A stretch of 64,000 nt of DNA, taken from Echinarachnius parma. Its lineage: Eukaryota; Echinodermata; Echinoidea; Clypeasteroida; Echinarachniidae. Position 1 is the stretch's first letter. Each line of letters starts with the position of its first letter. Of the stretch, positions 53,934 through 62,519 are shown one piece after another. The translations under genes and the position numbers were made by a program. Below the pieces are notes generated by a model. That model was given only the letters and a program-made list of their open reading frames with translations, made no database searches and was not told where the DNA came from. The stretch is taken from the NCBI GenBank assembly GCA_037951105.1, contig JBAMJV010003787.1, forward strand, positions 1 to 64,000, in the 5' to 3' direction.

Positions 53934-56900
53934 TTCATATTCATCTTTATCATCATTATCATCATCATCATCATCGTCATGATTGTCATCATTGTCATTC
54001 TCGTCATCAGCGTCATCAACGTCATCATCGTCATCATCATCATCATCATCGTCACCGCCACCATCATCAGTGTCATTATCCTCATAACACATTTCATTTA
54101 AAAACATTATCATCTGACCGGTCTTTATCACCATTATTTACTTTTGTTTTATCCGAAAATATTAATTGTTCTTGATTGTTATTTCTTCTGTGCAGTCATG
54201 ATGTGGCTGCCCCAATGTCCCCTAAATTCATGGAGGTTGCCTGCTACATAGACTACAACATCTCTTTTCCAGCACAAGATCTTTGGAGAGTGGTAAGTTA
54301 AAAACAAATATTTCTACATATAAGTCAGAGATAATTTTCATTTGACAGAGGGATGGAAAATAATTGAATTGTTATCTTAAAAGGCTACTTGCATGTTACT
54401 CAAGCTTAAGTACATACAAAGAGCACAGAATCATTAAAAATAGAGTGTTATCTAGAATGTATACTTTTGATTTTTGAAATAATGATGTTGACTTTGAATA
54501 ATAAACTGTGACATACTTCTTAATTTTCAGGAAATAGTTAATGGGGAGAATGACGGAGACGTATGGAAAGCCATTCATTCACAGATCAGACTGGTACACG
54601 TCAACACCTCACAAGCTATCAAGGTAAAACAAAATATGATAACTTTTTTTGTCTTAGAACATTGTATAACCAAATGATGAAGTCCCAGAATAAGTGGCCC
54701 GTATTCACAAAGGAGGTTTGTAGGAGGTTTGTACAAACCATGGTTTGACAATGGTTTACATCTATGGAATGCTGCTCGCATACCATAAATTGTAAATCAA
54801 CATTGTTAACAAGTATGGAGTTTACATTCCTTCTCCATCAGTTTACAAATGGCATTCCATAGATGTAAACCTTGTTCAAACCATGGTTTGTACAAACCTC
54901 CTACAAACCTCCTTTGTGAATACTAGCCAGTGATTTTGCAATAAAATGCATTCGCCCTAGACCATAGCCCAAGTAATTTTTAGGACCAGTGAAAATCAGG
55001 TTAATTTCGTACCAGGCCACTGAGTACGATTCCATCATGCACAATTTCTACTCCCCAGGGAGCATAAATGTATGGAAAGCCATCCTCTCCCAGATCATGC
55101 AGGCTGGTTCTGGCTCCATTCCTAAAATGTTTAAGGTGTGTGGAAAAGGTAGGAAGATACATGTAGAATGTATATATTCATGGCTACATAATTTTAACTC
55201 CTTGGCCCCGTTGCAGAAAGGGATACAATCGATTGTATGTTACAATTAATTGTAAGTCAGATCATGTTTTCTAAATGAGCAAATCTGATTGGTTGAAACA
55301 CGCACATTTTCGGACTTTCTTTCTGCAACACGGCCCAGGAGTATAATGTCGCATATTTGCACTACACACACATGCCATAGAGCTGTAAAATCCCTGCCAT
55401 TCAATCTGTTCATGCTGTGTGAGTGTGATTATTGATGTTAGCATTTTGTTTTGTTTTGCAGACCATGTATGATACACAGCAACCTGAATGGGTTTATATA
55501 CATATGAATTGGCCGCCAATAGGATCATTGATTACACTGCATTTCTTGCAGATATGATACTTTTAAAAATAATGTATTTGTTCTTTTGATTGATACTGTC
55601 CTTTACTTTGTAATTGATATTATGATTTTATTACACTGCAGACCACAGGAACACAGCTGCCAGACTGGGGTTTCTACCAGTATGAAATTGCCACTGATAG
55701 AATCATTGGGCAAGATGCCACCATCTGGAATGTGGAGGAGAACAAGTATTCAAGTGGTTTGTTACCAAATTAATTATTTCTAAGCTCATGCATGTATCTA
55801 AATAAATGCTGTCAATCTTGTGAATAGTGAGCACCTGAGTGAAACAAGAAAAGTAGCCACTGTAGACAGATGGCCACTATTAAAGGGTACCACCACCCAA
55901 AAATAATATTCTTATTAAATAAAGGTAACATCTTTAGTATTCCATTCCATCAACAAGTTCACAAAAATAAGTTTCCAGAAAAAAAAGAAAACAAATTGGA
56001 AACACATCACCATTCTAAAGCATGCGTTCATGCGTTCAAAAACATTTAAGTGTGTGTTGTTCTTTGCCTGGTGGTCCCCTTTAATTATTTCTAAGCTCAT
56101 GTTTCTAAATAACTGCCGTCAATCTTGTGAATAGTGACCACCTGAGTGAAACAAGAGAAGTAGCCACTGTAGACAGATGGCCACTATTAAGAGGTTTGAC
56201 TTTAGTAAATGACGAGCCAGAACAATTTGCCTGTAGAGATTGGAACATGTGACCCCTTGGTCAGTCTGGGATGTGGGATGTAGAAGAGAACATCTATTCA
56301 ATAACTTGCCGCTCGGTCTACTTGTTCGGTTTGAATCTAGAGGCTTAGGCTTGGGATCAGAATGAGGATTAGGGGTTGCCCGGGTTACAATTTAGGATTA
56401 GGTTTAGGGTTAATGGTCCAGTTGGGGTTGGGAAGTTTGAGACATCGTGTAGTAGACCAAGAGATGTAGACCAATAAGCGACCATAGTCCAGAACATCTA
56501 TTGGTATGATGTCAATTGAGATGTTTCTCCTACTGCTCAGTTTATCTACTTTCACAGTATCAATGTTTTGCTGGACTGAAAAGTGTTTCTACCAGTATGA
56601 AGTGGCCACCTATAGAATGTTTTCTCTCAGTGCCACATCTAGAATGTGGAAACGAAAAACTTTTCAAGGAATACATTTATTGAATAAACTATTTCTTTAG
56701 TTCAATTGATTTATCTTGAATAGTGAGCAAAGATAACTTGGCGTGAAAATCTTCATATTGATAACTAGATTTACATAAAGAATCCCCCGTATTATTATAG
56801 ATTACAATGTGATAACGGATGTTAATTTCCTCCTCATTTTCTCTTTCAGACCAAGAGGATGAGACGTGGGATCGCAATCAGAAAATGGGCTTCTTCAGCA

Positions 56901-59900
56901 AGTTCTGGGAATTACAAGTATGTTAACCCATCAAGGACGAGAGCTATTTTAAGGCAAAATTGATCATTGTTTTCCTCTACAAATTGGCAACTCCTAAATT
57001 TTGTTGACCGATCAATGATATAAAAATAGGTGGAAAATATTAAGTAATGACCATTTAAGACAAATATGAAGTGACTTTGCCACAAAGTTGCCAATTTGAA
57101 CGCCAATATCCGTTTTAAAAATATCACAATGTGTTGCCAATTTAAGGATTTTTCTAAATGATAGTGATTTACGCCATAATAAAAATCATTAAAAAATAAG
57201 TAAAGCAGGTAGAGTAACAAAATAGGGCTCTAAAAATAGAGGAATTTATGCTCTTTCTTCCTGTACACTTCACATAACTAGTCTTCTTCTTGTTTAAGTG
57301 TAGGACTACCAAACCACACATATGTGGGCCTTAGGCACTGATGGGAACATATACTTCTGTTAGTTCTGTATTTCCATGTGAAGAATATTGTAAAGCTTTT
57401 GTTCTCAACATAACATATTGAGCTTTTGTTTTCAACATAAAATATTGAGCTTTTGATCTCAACATAAAATAGTCTTAAGTTTTCGTTCTCACCATGACAT
57501 ATCAAGCTCCTAATCTGTTTACTTTCACCAACAGTCCTTATCAGGGGTGTGAATTGACTTAACATTTATTTCATAACAATAAGTCATTGGGTCTAAAACA
57601 TTTGGAAGAGCATTGCACCCATTCCCCTCTTGAGTGAAAGTTTAAAGGCAGGTAACTATCTTCAGCCACATTCACTTGTTACATAAAGCGAGAGGAAGTC
57701 AGTTCGCAAATTTAGAAATAATTTCTTTTAAATATTTGCTTGTGTCAATCATATTTGCTCATTTGAATATACCTGTATACATATACCTTTAGTATAATTT
57801 GGAAACAAAATTATATCCAGATTTACTTTTAAAATGCCTGATTTAAAAGCAGAACACATTTATTAAAGGTGTGTCCTTTCAAATGTGTCTTGGTCGCCTT
57901 TAATTGGTTAACTGGATTGATTTATTTTTGTTAATGTAGTGGAAGATGCTTGCTGCCAATAAGCAGGTGGTGGAGGATCACATATATCGCTCTGATCCAA
58001 TCGAGTGGCCTTTCATGGAGAGGGGGATTGCCTATTGGATGAGCAGTACTTCAAATGTAAGTTGTTGGTTGACTTAGTTATTGGAATCACCATCAGACTA
58101 TGTGTCGGAAATAATGTCATTTTATTTTTCTAAGAGGCACTTGGATATCGATTACCCCCTTTGATACCAAACTTTGAACCCCCCACAAACACATGAATGA
58201 AATTGAAAATTGTATTTTATGTAACAATATTATGTGAACGATTAATGTAAAGATGCCTTTTAATAGTGCCATTATTTCTGATTTATAATATGATATGCAA
58301 ACTTTTGCAAATAAACTATAAACAATTAAGGTTTTTCCATGACTCCATATAAAAAGATGTATTTGTGCCAAACCAGACAAGATACAATTATGGTATTCTA
58401 TTCTATTTTTATACAATTTAATATTAAGTTCATGAATGGTATTTTTTTATTTTCCCTTTTTTGTTATGCTAGGCCCAAGTGTATCAACTTGGCAACCCTG
58501 TTATCTGGTGGTCGGCTGACATTGCCATAATTGTGTACCTGGTTGTCATGGTGATCTACATGATGCGCTACCAGAGGGCCTGCAAGGACCTTACTGCAGG
58601 TAAATAATTCATCATTGCTTTTGTGATCAATTAATTTTGGCTCAGTCTAATATATCAGTGGTGCATATTACAAACGGTGACAAAACAACATAAAAACAAC
58701 TAATAAATGAAGGCTACTTTAAATTGATGATGATGATGATGACAATAGTGGTGATGATGATGTTGTTGATGATTATGATGATGATGATGTTGTTGATGAT
58801 TATGATGATGATGATGATGATTATGATGACGATGATGACGATTAAGTTGATTATCATAATAAAAGATGTTGATTATGGAGAATATAATAACATAGCTGCC
58901 AAGTCTCCCTGATTTTGCAAGAAACTCCCTCAAAATAGACCAAGAGTAATGTAATCTCCCTGATTATTCCAATATTATTGTCATATAGGTAGTATGCATT
59001 TTCTGGATTTCTGATGACATTTTCCTAAATCTTCCCGATTGTTGAATTTCAATGTTAGTAGCCCTGTAAATTTGACTGTGACAATGTGGATTTGTTTTAA
59101 TTGTGATTGTAGATGAATGGACGCGGCTGCTCCTCACCGGTTCCCTATTCGTAGCCTGGCTTGCAAACTACCTCCCTTATTTCTTCATGGATCGGACGCT
59201 CTTCATACATCACTACTTCTCGGCGCTGCTTTTCAAGATACTTTTATTAGCTGCAACAACTGAGATAATATACTCTCATGTATTAAAGTAAGAATTGTCA
59301 AATGCTAATATTAGAGCACCACTAACAGTACATTTTGTTGTCATTGCACATCTGTAATTGTAGTTAAATGATGTTTTTAACAAATCTACTCCCTAATATC
59401 TTTCAATTTATATTGTTACTTTTGAATGAGATAAGTCTCTTTCCTAGCATTGTAAATTTTGAGTCAAAATGTTTGATAAAGTATATTACTTTTTTATGAT
59501 ATAAATGGTAATAATAATATTTCAATCAACTGTTCAAACACTAATGTTGCTTATATTTCCCCCTAACAATGGATTTGGAAACTTATTGATTTTCGTCCAG
59601 AATCAATTATTTACCAATTTTTGTTACTTTTAATTTTGTTTTGTATTGATTGACATTGCCATTGTTCAGTTCAGCTACGTGAATGTATATTCCCTTTAGG
59701 ATTTTGATATCATAATTTACAGATTAATTTCTTTATATAATATTTATGTACCTTTGTGACAGAGCACTCATTAATATATTTTAATGTTACTCTTCTCATT
59801 TGTTTTCTTTTCGAACAGAACATCAACTCAGCGTAGCCTCTTCACAAGTCTTTTAGTCGTGTGGGTCACATCTGTAGTCTTCACCTTCAGGAGTTTCTTG

Positions 59901-60002
59901 CCCTTCTGTTGTGGAATTACATCTTTGACGGGAGAAGAAATCGAGTCGCTGCGATGGATGGAAAGCTGGGGTTTCCTGGTCCAAGGAAAAATGATAAGCT
60001 AG
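47294..60002 (+). CDS. POMT1: POMT1, protein O-mannosyltransferase 1, complete spliced gene (17 coding exons, 752 aa)
   Basis: Joined exons: 47294-47535, 48031-48185, 48931-49077, 49717-49825, 50188-50253, 50746-50839, 51610-51822, 52477-52602, 53463-53593, 54196-54292, 54531-54623, 55642-55756, 56850-56917, 57940-58056, 58473-58599, 59113-59287, 59819-60002. The enzyme moves mannose from dolichyl-phosphate-mannose to Ser/Thr of proteins such as dystroglycan in the ER membrane, working as a heteromer with POMT2. Seen are the luminal catalytic FDETHFG (82-88, Asp83-Glu84) and HPPLGK, multiple membrane segments, three MIR repeats (about 325-530, including [11 protein letters not shown] and [15 protein letters not shown]) and the C-terminal membrane block with [36 protein letters not shown] and the [11 protein letters not shown] segment fit POMT1 better than POMT2. 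Length matches human POMT1. An in-frame TAA at 47282-47284 fixes the start. Confidence 0.95.
48031..48185 (+). CDS. POMT1: POMT1 exon 2: catalytic DE loop
   Basis: Acceptor ATATCCAG, donor GTATAA. It encodes [20 protein letters not shown] and [20 protein letters not shown], the first luminal loop with the Asp-Glu pair needed in the PMT family. Confidence 0.93.
48203..48408. mobile_element. Palindromic MITE, ACCGTAAACCGGGGTGAC family (copy 2)
   Basis: It starts 18 bp after the exon 2 donor. ACCGTAAACCGGGGTGAC at the left, GTCACCCCGGTTTACGGT at the right. Confidence 0.8.
48771..48842 (+). pseudogene. Decayed copy of the 5' half of POMT1 exon 3
   Basis: CTGCCAATATGGAAGCTGCG, CCCGCCTGCCTTGTGTAG and CTCAGCTACCTGAA align with exon 3 (CTGCCCATATGGCACCTGCG and on). 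It lies 160 bp upstream of the true exon, with stops and no acceptor. Confidence 0.75.
48931..49077 (+). CDS. POMT1: POMT1 exon 3
   Basis: Acceptor CTGTCCCAG, donor GTGAGT, phase 1 to 1. It encodes [20 protein letters not shown] and two membrane segments ending GALLVLC. Confidence 0.92.
49135..49205 (+). pseudogene. Decayed copy of the 3' half of POMT1 exon 3
   Basis: CTACCTGGTTCTAAAACGG and TTTGGCCATTGGACTTCAGC align with the end of exon 3. A possible trace of exon 4 (CCTTGCACTGCTCAAGTT) follows at 49260-49278. Confidence 0.6.
49375..49660. mobile_element. MITE with ATGTGACTGGATAT ends (copy 1)
   Basis: About 285 bp, from ATATGTGACTGGATAT to TCCAGTCACATAT, with GGCCTCATCACAAGCTTTCA inside. 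A second copy lies at 52625-52890 in intron 8. Confidence 0.65.
49717..49825 (+). CDS. POMT1: POMT1 exon 4
   Basis: Acceptor CTTGATAG, donor GTCAGT. It encodes [20 protein letters not shown] and on, the conserved loop after which the family has the xTQSRxILLD motif. Confidence 0.92.
50188..50253 (+). CDS. POMT1: POMT1 exon 5
   Basis: Acceptor TTCTGAAG, donor GTAAGT, 66 nt. It encodes [20 protein letters not shown]. Confidence 0.9.
50303..50380 (+). mobile_element. SINE fragment with (ATT)n tail
   Basis: GCTAGTATGCTTCCCAGGAA...GTTGAGATGATGC then an ATT tail: the 3' part of the SINE seen at 8690-8925. Confidence 0.55.
50746..50839 (+). CDS. POMT1: POMT1 exon 6
   Basis: Acceptor ATGTAACAG, donor GTAAGT, ends in phase 0. 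It encodes [20 protein letters not shown], then [12 protein letters not shown]. Confidence 0.92.
51340..51528 (+). pseudogene. Two decayed copies of the 5' half of POMT1 exon 7
   Basis: Copy A (51340-51381) follows TCGTCCAG and reads TCCCAACTATTTAAACAAAC before breaking down. Copy B (51406-51528) follows ATTTCCAG and keeps frame for [20 protein letters not shown] plus [10 protein letters not shown], then runs into a stop with no donor. The real exon starts 204 bp after copy B. Confidence 0.8.
51610..51822 (+). CDS. POMT1: POMT1 exon 7
   Basis: Acceptor TTTTCCAG, donor GTCAGT, 213 nt, phase 0 to 0. It encodes a membrane segment, [20 protein letters not shown], then [18 protein letters not shown] entering the first MIR repeat. 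Confidence 0.93.
51935..52030 (+). pseudogene. Decayed copy of the 3' half of POMT1 exon 7
   Basis: GGCTTCACGTGAAGATGGTC, then AGTCATACAGGGGCAACCC and GCTTATGGCTCGCAGGTCAG match the exon 7 end and donor. A TAA interrupts the frame. Confidence 0.8.
52099..52476 (+). pseudogene. Two decayed upstream copies of POMT1 exon 8 (about 189-bp tandem array)
   Basis: Copies start at 52099 and 52289, each after CTAG, and the real exon starts at 52477: spacing 190 and 188 bp. Copy 1 has an in-frame TAA. Copy 2 is open through GSSLQQ but then diverges (CATTATGTCATACAAGTC) and has lost the donor. Confidence 0.85.
52477..52602 (+). CDS. POMT1: POMT1 exon 8: first MIR repeat
   Basis: Acceptor GTGTCTAG, donor GTAACT, 126 nt, phase 0 to 0. 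It encodes [20 protein letters not shown], then [20 protein letters not shown] and FK. The last of three tandem copies is the intact one. Confidence 0.92.
52625..52890. mobile_element. MITE with ATGTGACTGGATAT ends (copy 2)
   Basis: Similar over its length to 49375-49660, including GGCCTCATCACAAGCTTTCA. Confidence 0.6.
53463..53593 (+). CDS. POMT1: POMT1 exon 9: second MIR repeat
   Basis: Acceptor TTATCCGTAG, donor GTAAAT, phase 0 to 2. It encodes [20 protein letters not shown], then [20 protein letters not shown] and RLN. Confidence 0.92.
53624..53751 (+). pseudogene. Duplicate of POMT1 exon 9, open frame but no acceptor
   Basis: 128 nt (parent 131), open throughout ([20 protein letters not shown], then [20 protein letters not shown]), with an intact GTAATA donor. 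The base pair at the acceptor is AT instead of AG and no pyrimidine tract precedes it, so it should not be spliced in. Confidence 0.8.
53815..54090. repeat. CAT/ATC microsatellite, about 270 bp
   Basis: Imperfect ATC triplets in POMT1 intron 9. Met-rich and Asp-rich frames on the - strand are artefacts. Confidence 0.9.
54196..54292 (+). CDS. POMT1: POMT1 exon 10
   Basis: Acceptor TGTGCAG, donor GTAAGT. It encodes [20 protein letters not shown], then [13 protein letters not shown]. Confidence 0.92.
54531..54623 (+). CDS. POMT1: POMT1 exon 11: third MIR repeat
   Basis: Acceptor ATTTTCAG, donor GTAAAA, 93 nt, phase 0 to 0. It encodes [20 protein letters not shown], then [12 protein letters not shown] possible worn copy (GTATGGAAAGCCATCCTCTC near 55070) lies downstream. 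Confidence 0.92.
54701..54923. mobile_element. Long palindromic MITE with GTATTCACAAAGGAGG ends
   Basis: The left arm GTATTCACAAAGGAGGTTTG is the complement of the right arm CAAACCTCCTTTGTGAATAC. Arms extend about 80 bp each with few mismatches. Confidence 0.85.
55205..55340. mobile_element. MITE with CCGTTGCAGAAAG ends (copy 1, partial)
   Basis: GTTGCAGAAAGGGATACAAT...TACAATTAATTGTAAGTCAG and a right end CTTTCTTTCTGCAACACGG. A fuller copy is at 62047-62211. Confidence 0.7.
55462..55545 (+). pseudogene. Decayed copy of POMT1 exon 12, upstream
   Basis: Follows an intact TTTTGCAG and aligns with exon 12 (ACCATGTATGATACACAGCA, then AATTGGCCGCCAATAGGATC), with indels and stops. 180 bp before the real exon. 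Confidence 0.75.
55642..55756 (+). CDS. POMT1: POMT1 exon 12
   Basis: Acceptor CACTGCAG, donor GTTTGT (a weaker donor), phase 0 to 1. It encodes [20 protein letters not shown], then [18 protein letters not shown]. Confidence 0.9.
56105..56310 (+). pseudogene. Partial decayed copy of the POMT1 exon 12 end plus MITE fragment
   Basis: GGGATGTAGAAGAGAACATC (near 56275) aligns with TGGAATGTGGAGGAGAACAA in exon 12. The preceding DNA (56105-56205) is a fragment of the TCAAACCTGT family also seen at 55825-55895. Confidence 0.5.
56575..56670 (+). pseudogene. Another decayed copy of POMT1 exon 12
   Basis: GTTTCTACCAGTATGAAGTG, GCCACCTATAGAATG and GCCACATCTAGAATGTGGAA align with the middle of exon 12. 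Frame lost, no splice sites. Confidence 0.7.
56850..56917 (+). CDS. POMT1: POMT1 exon 13
   Basis: Acceptor CTCTTTCAG, donor GTATGT, 68 nt, phase 1 to 0. It encodes [20 protein letters not shown], then ELQ. Confidence 0.9.
56925..57939. other. POMT1 intron 13, with a small tandem repeat
   Basis: A roughly 30-bp unit (AACATAAAATATTGAGCTTT) repeats about four times at 57385-57480. The rest is AT-rich with no exon seen. Confidence 0.6.
57940..58056 (+). CDS. POMT1: POMT1 exon 14
   Basis: Acceptor TTAATGTAG, donor GTAAGT, 117 nt, phase 0 to 0. It encodes [20 protein letters not shown], then [19 protein letters not shown], the SDP-EWP block typical of the family. Confidence 0.93.
58473..58599 (+). 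CDS. POMT1: POMT1 exon 15
   Basis: Acceptor TATGCTAG, donor GTAAAT. It encodes [20 protein letters not shown], then [20 protein letters not shown]: a GNPVIWW motif and a membrane segment. Confidence 0.93.
58715..58850. repeat. GAT/ATG microsatellite
   Basis: Imperfect GAT triplets in intron 15. His-rich and Met-rich frames here are artefacts. Confidence 0.9.
59113..59287 (+). CDS. POMT1: POMT1 exon 16
   Basis: Acceptor GATTGTAG, donor GTAAGA, phase 1 to 2. It encodes [40 protein letters not shown] and on: the C-terminal membrane region with the conserved FxHHY motif. Confidence 0.93.
59290..59818. other. POMT1 intron 16
   Basis: AT-rich. Nothing recognised. Confidence 0.5.
59819..60002 (+). 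CDS. POMT1: POMT1 exon 17 (last coding exon)
   Basis: Acceptor TCGAACAG, stop TAG at 60000-60002. It encodes [20 protein letters not shown], then a final loop and [20 protein letters not shown]. The LxWxxSW ending matches the POMT1 C-terminus. Confidence 0.93.
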
Positions 60003-60548
60003 CATTTTAGACCACTTATACATAGTCTACAACTTTGTTTGTAGCCCTGGACTACCACTTGCATTTTGCTACAGCTCTACATTTATGACTGAAAGAGAAA
60101 TCGAGCAGCTGCGATGGATAGAAAGCTGTTTTTTTTTGTACAAGTAAAAATGACAAGCTAGCAGGAAATAAGTCCTTCATTAGGAATGTTAGTATGACTC
60201 TGAGCGGAGATTTTCTGTTGCGGAATTACATCTTTGATGGGAAAAGAAATTGAGTCGCAGAGATGGATGGAAAGCTAGGATTTTCTGGTTCAGGGAAGGA
60301 TGATAAGCTCTGTTCGTTCATAAATGATGTTTATAAAGGTCAATAACTAGACTTTTAGACTTACTTTGCAGAACATAATACTAAGCAGATGCCTTCTGGT
60401 ATTTAAACAGAATGGACCTTCTGATGTGGAAGAGGAATTTAAGATGCTGCGATGGATAGAGAGCTGGGATTCCCTTCTTCAGGGAGAAATGATAAATTAG
60501 CTAGCATCAAGCAAGTCCTTCATATTCAAAGCAGTAATATAAGGACCA

Positions 60549-60862
60549 GGGGGGTGTTTCACAAAGATCCGAAGTTCAACTTAACTCTAAGTTGGACTTT
60601 ATAGAAAGTATGGAAAGTCGATAGTCTCGTTGAAACAATTTTGTAAAATTTATTTTAAAAACTACTTAATGTTGATTCCAATCATTGATATTTTCTATTA
60701 TCAAGGGGATTTCATGTCTTTGATGTCTAATTTATGAAAAGTCTAAAATACACCCATTTTTTGCATTTGAATATATTTTATTCCAAGGCTACAAATGGCT
60801 TTCCATAATTTTAAAGTCCAATTTAGAGTTAAGTTCAACTTAGGATCTTTGTGACACCCCCC
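60549..60862. mobile_element. Palindromic MITE, GGTGTTTCACAAAGATCC family (copy 3)
   Basis: GGGGTGTTTCACAAAGATCC at the left, GGATCTTTGTGACACCCC at the right, inner arms AAGTTCAACTTAACTCTAAG and complement. It sits between two exon 17 copies. Confidence 0.75.
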
Positions 60863-61183
60863 TGGAACTGAACATTTAGACTTATTTCACAGTTCTATCT
60901 CTCCAAGAGGATGCTTTCTGGTACTTCAACGGAATGGACCTTCTGTCGTGATATTACCTCTTTGACGGAAGAAGAAATGAAGTCCCTTCGATGGATGGAA
61001 AGCTGGGGTTTTCTGGTCCAATGAAAAATGATAAGCTAGCATTAATAATAATAATATACTTGATTTATATAGCGCCTAAAGGAGGTTTTTAAAGGACAGG
61101 ACTTGGACTTTTTATAGACTTTTGTCACAGTACTATTTCTCTGAGCTGATGCTTTCTGGTATTTAAAGGGAATAGACCAGGGC

Positions 61184-61321
61184 CCCATTTCATAAAACTT
61201 TTCGTATTGTTGTAAGTGTCCAATTATTGTAACTACCGTGGCAACAGCTAAAATGCTTGATGGTGATTGGCTGTTGCTATAGTAGTAACCATAATTGGAC
61301 ACTTACAATTTGAAAAGGGGT
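61184..61321. mobile_element. Palindromic MITE, AAGTGTCCAATTATTG family
   Basis: Left GTAAGTGTCCAATTATTGTA, right ATAATTGGACACTTAC, about 138 bp, with GGCAACAGC / GCTGTTGC inside. Confidence 0.65.
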
Positions 61322-61569
61322 CCAGATGTTGAATTATGTTTTTTGAAGGAAGAAGAAATTGAATCTTTGAATTGGGGGTTTTCTGGTCCAAGGAAATATG
61401 ATAAAATAGCATTTTTTTTACCAGTCTGTAGTCTACAAACTTGTAACCCAGGATCTAATCACTGGACTATTCAAAATCCTTAGTTTTCTATTGCAGTTCT
61501 ACATCTCTGATGAAAAGGGAAAATTTGTAGCTGCTTTGGGTAGAAAGCTGGGTGCTTTTTAAGCAAAAA

Positions 61570-62046
61570 TTTGTGTGATAAATTTTGTTTTTTGTGAAAG
61601 GTTGCTGTTTTTGTATTTATGCGTACTACAATAATTGTTATTTAATGCATGATATTCAGTAGAATTTGAGCAGAATATGGTGCTATTTTTTTTCAGGACA
61701 TTTTCATCTTAACAAGATGTTGGTACATGACTATTCTGAATGAATTTTAGATCAAGATGCCAGATAATTATGTTTACACAGTGAACAATTCATACCCCAG
61801 TTTTTAGTGAATAATTGAACAAGAGCCACTTGTTAAGTATAGAGACGGAAATTGTAAATGCAGAAAGTGGCTTTTATTTTGCAAATAATTGATTTCATTA
61901 TGTGGGATTTATTGAAAAGTACAGGTTCAATTACTTTTAATTACAGTAAAATCTCACAATGACATCTCCATTTTATAACTTTGCTGATCTAAGCTCAAAT
62001 ATATTCCCAGGTGTATTTTTACCCTGATATTACAAGATACTTACTG
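61570..62046. other. POMT1 3' UTR or downstream DNA
   Basis: AT-rich with no supported feature. Confidence 0.4.
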
Positions 62047-62211
62047 GGCCCCCGTTGTAGAAAGATATACAATCGATTGTAAGTTACAATTAATTGTAAG
62101 TCAGATCATGTGTTCTAAATGCGCGAATCTGATTGGCTGAAATGTGCAAAGTTTCTGACTTACAGTCACTTGTAACTTACAATTGATTGTATCTCTTTCT
62201 GCAACGGGGTC
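62047..62211. mobile_element. MITE with CCCGTTGxAGAAAG ends (copy 2)
   Basis: CCCCGTTGTAGAAAGATATA at the left, TCTCTTTCTGCAACGGGG at the right. Inner arms CAATCGATTGTAAGTTACAA and complement. Confidence 0.8.
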
Positions 62212-62493
62212 ATGATGTAAGTTTCCCTGATCCATAGGTTCTCGTTATAGAACTACAAGGTTCCACTGTATTTGCATGTATTTCATGACATAGTTTAGAG
62301 GGTGTGAATCCCTTCTAAGAAAGGGTGCTGAAATATTAAATGCAGCATTAATTTATTTAAACAAAATAATGTATTGATATTTTATTTTGGTTGTGCAGGT
62401 TTTTTGCTATGGGGAGGTTGAAATGGATGAAATCGGGGGTGTGAACACGGTTGCTACATAATAAGACTGTCATTAGGTATTAAGAAAACGGCA

Positions 62494-62499
62494 AATAAA
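62494..62499 (+). terminator. Possible polyadenylation signal AATAAA
   Basis: An AATAAA lies 2.5 kb after the POMT1 stop in a repeat-free stretch. The complement of the same kind of signal (TTTATT near 62533) could end a convergent transcript from the right. Weak evidence, since AATAAA is common in AT-rich DNA. Confidence 0.2.
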
Positions 62500-62519
62500 G
62501 AGGGCATAATTCAGTGTGT

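Larger units (their letters stand above)
60055..61565 (+). pseudogene. Array of at least six decayed copies of the end of POMT1 exon 17
   Basis: Copies of the block encoding [18 protein letters not shown] and the stop lie near 60070-60165, 60215-60310, 60412-60505, 60938-61040, 61335-61420 and 61485-61560. The copy at 60938-61040 is best kept (open for [20 protein letters not shown], then TGA). Others have stops or deletions. Two MITEs are inserted among them. They lie downstream of the stop, so they would be in the 3' UTR if transcribed. Confidence 0.8.

Noticed and set aside
53765-54134. Met-rich and Asp-rich - strand frames
   Set aside because: Translations of an ATC microsatellite in POMT1 intron 9.
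56380-56420. TTAGG-like words resembling telomere repeats
   Set aside because: Only a few irregular units (GGATTAGG, TTTAGGGTTA). Too short and imperfect to call an interstitial telomere tract.
58700-58933. His-rich and Met-rich frames
   Set aside because: Translations of a GAT microsatellite in POMT1 intron 15.
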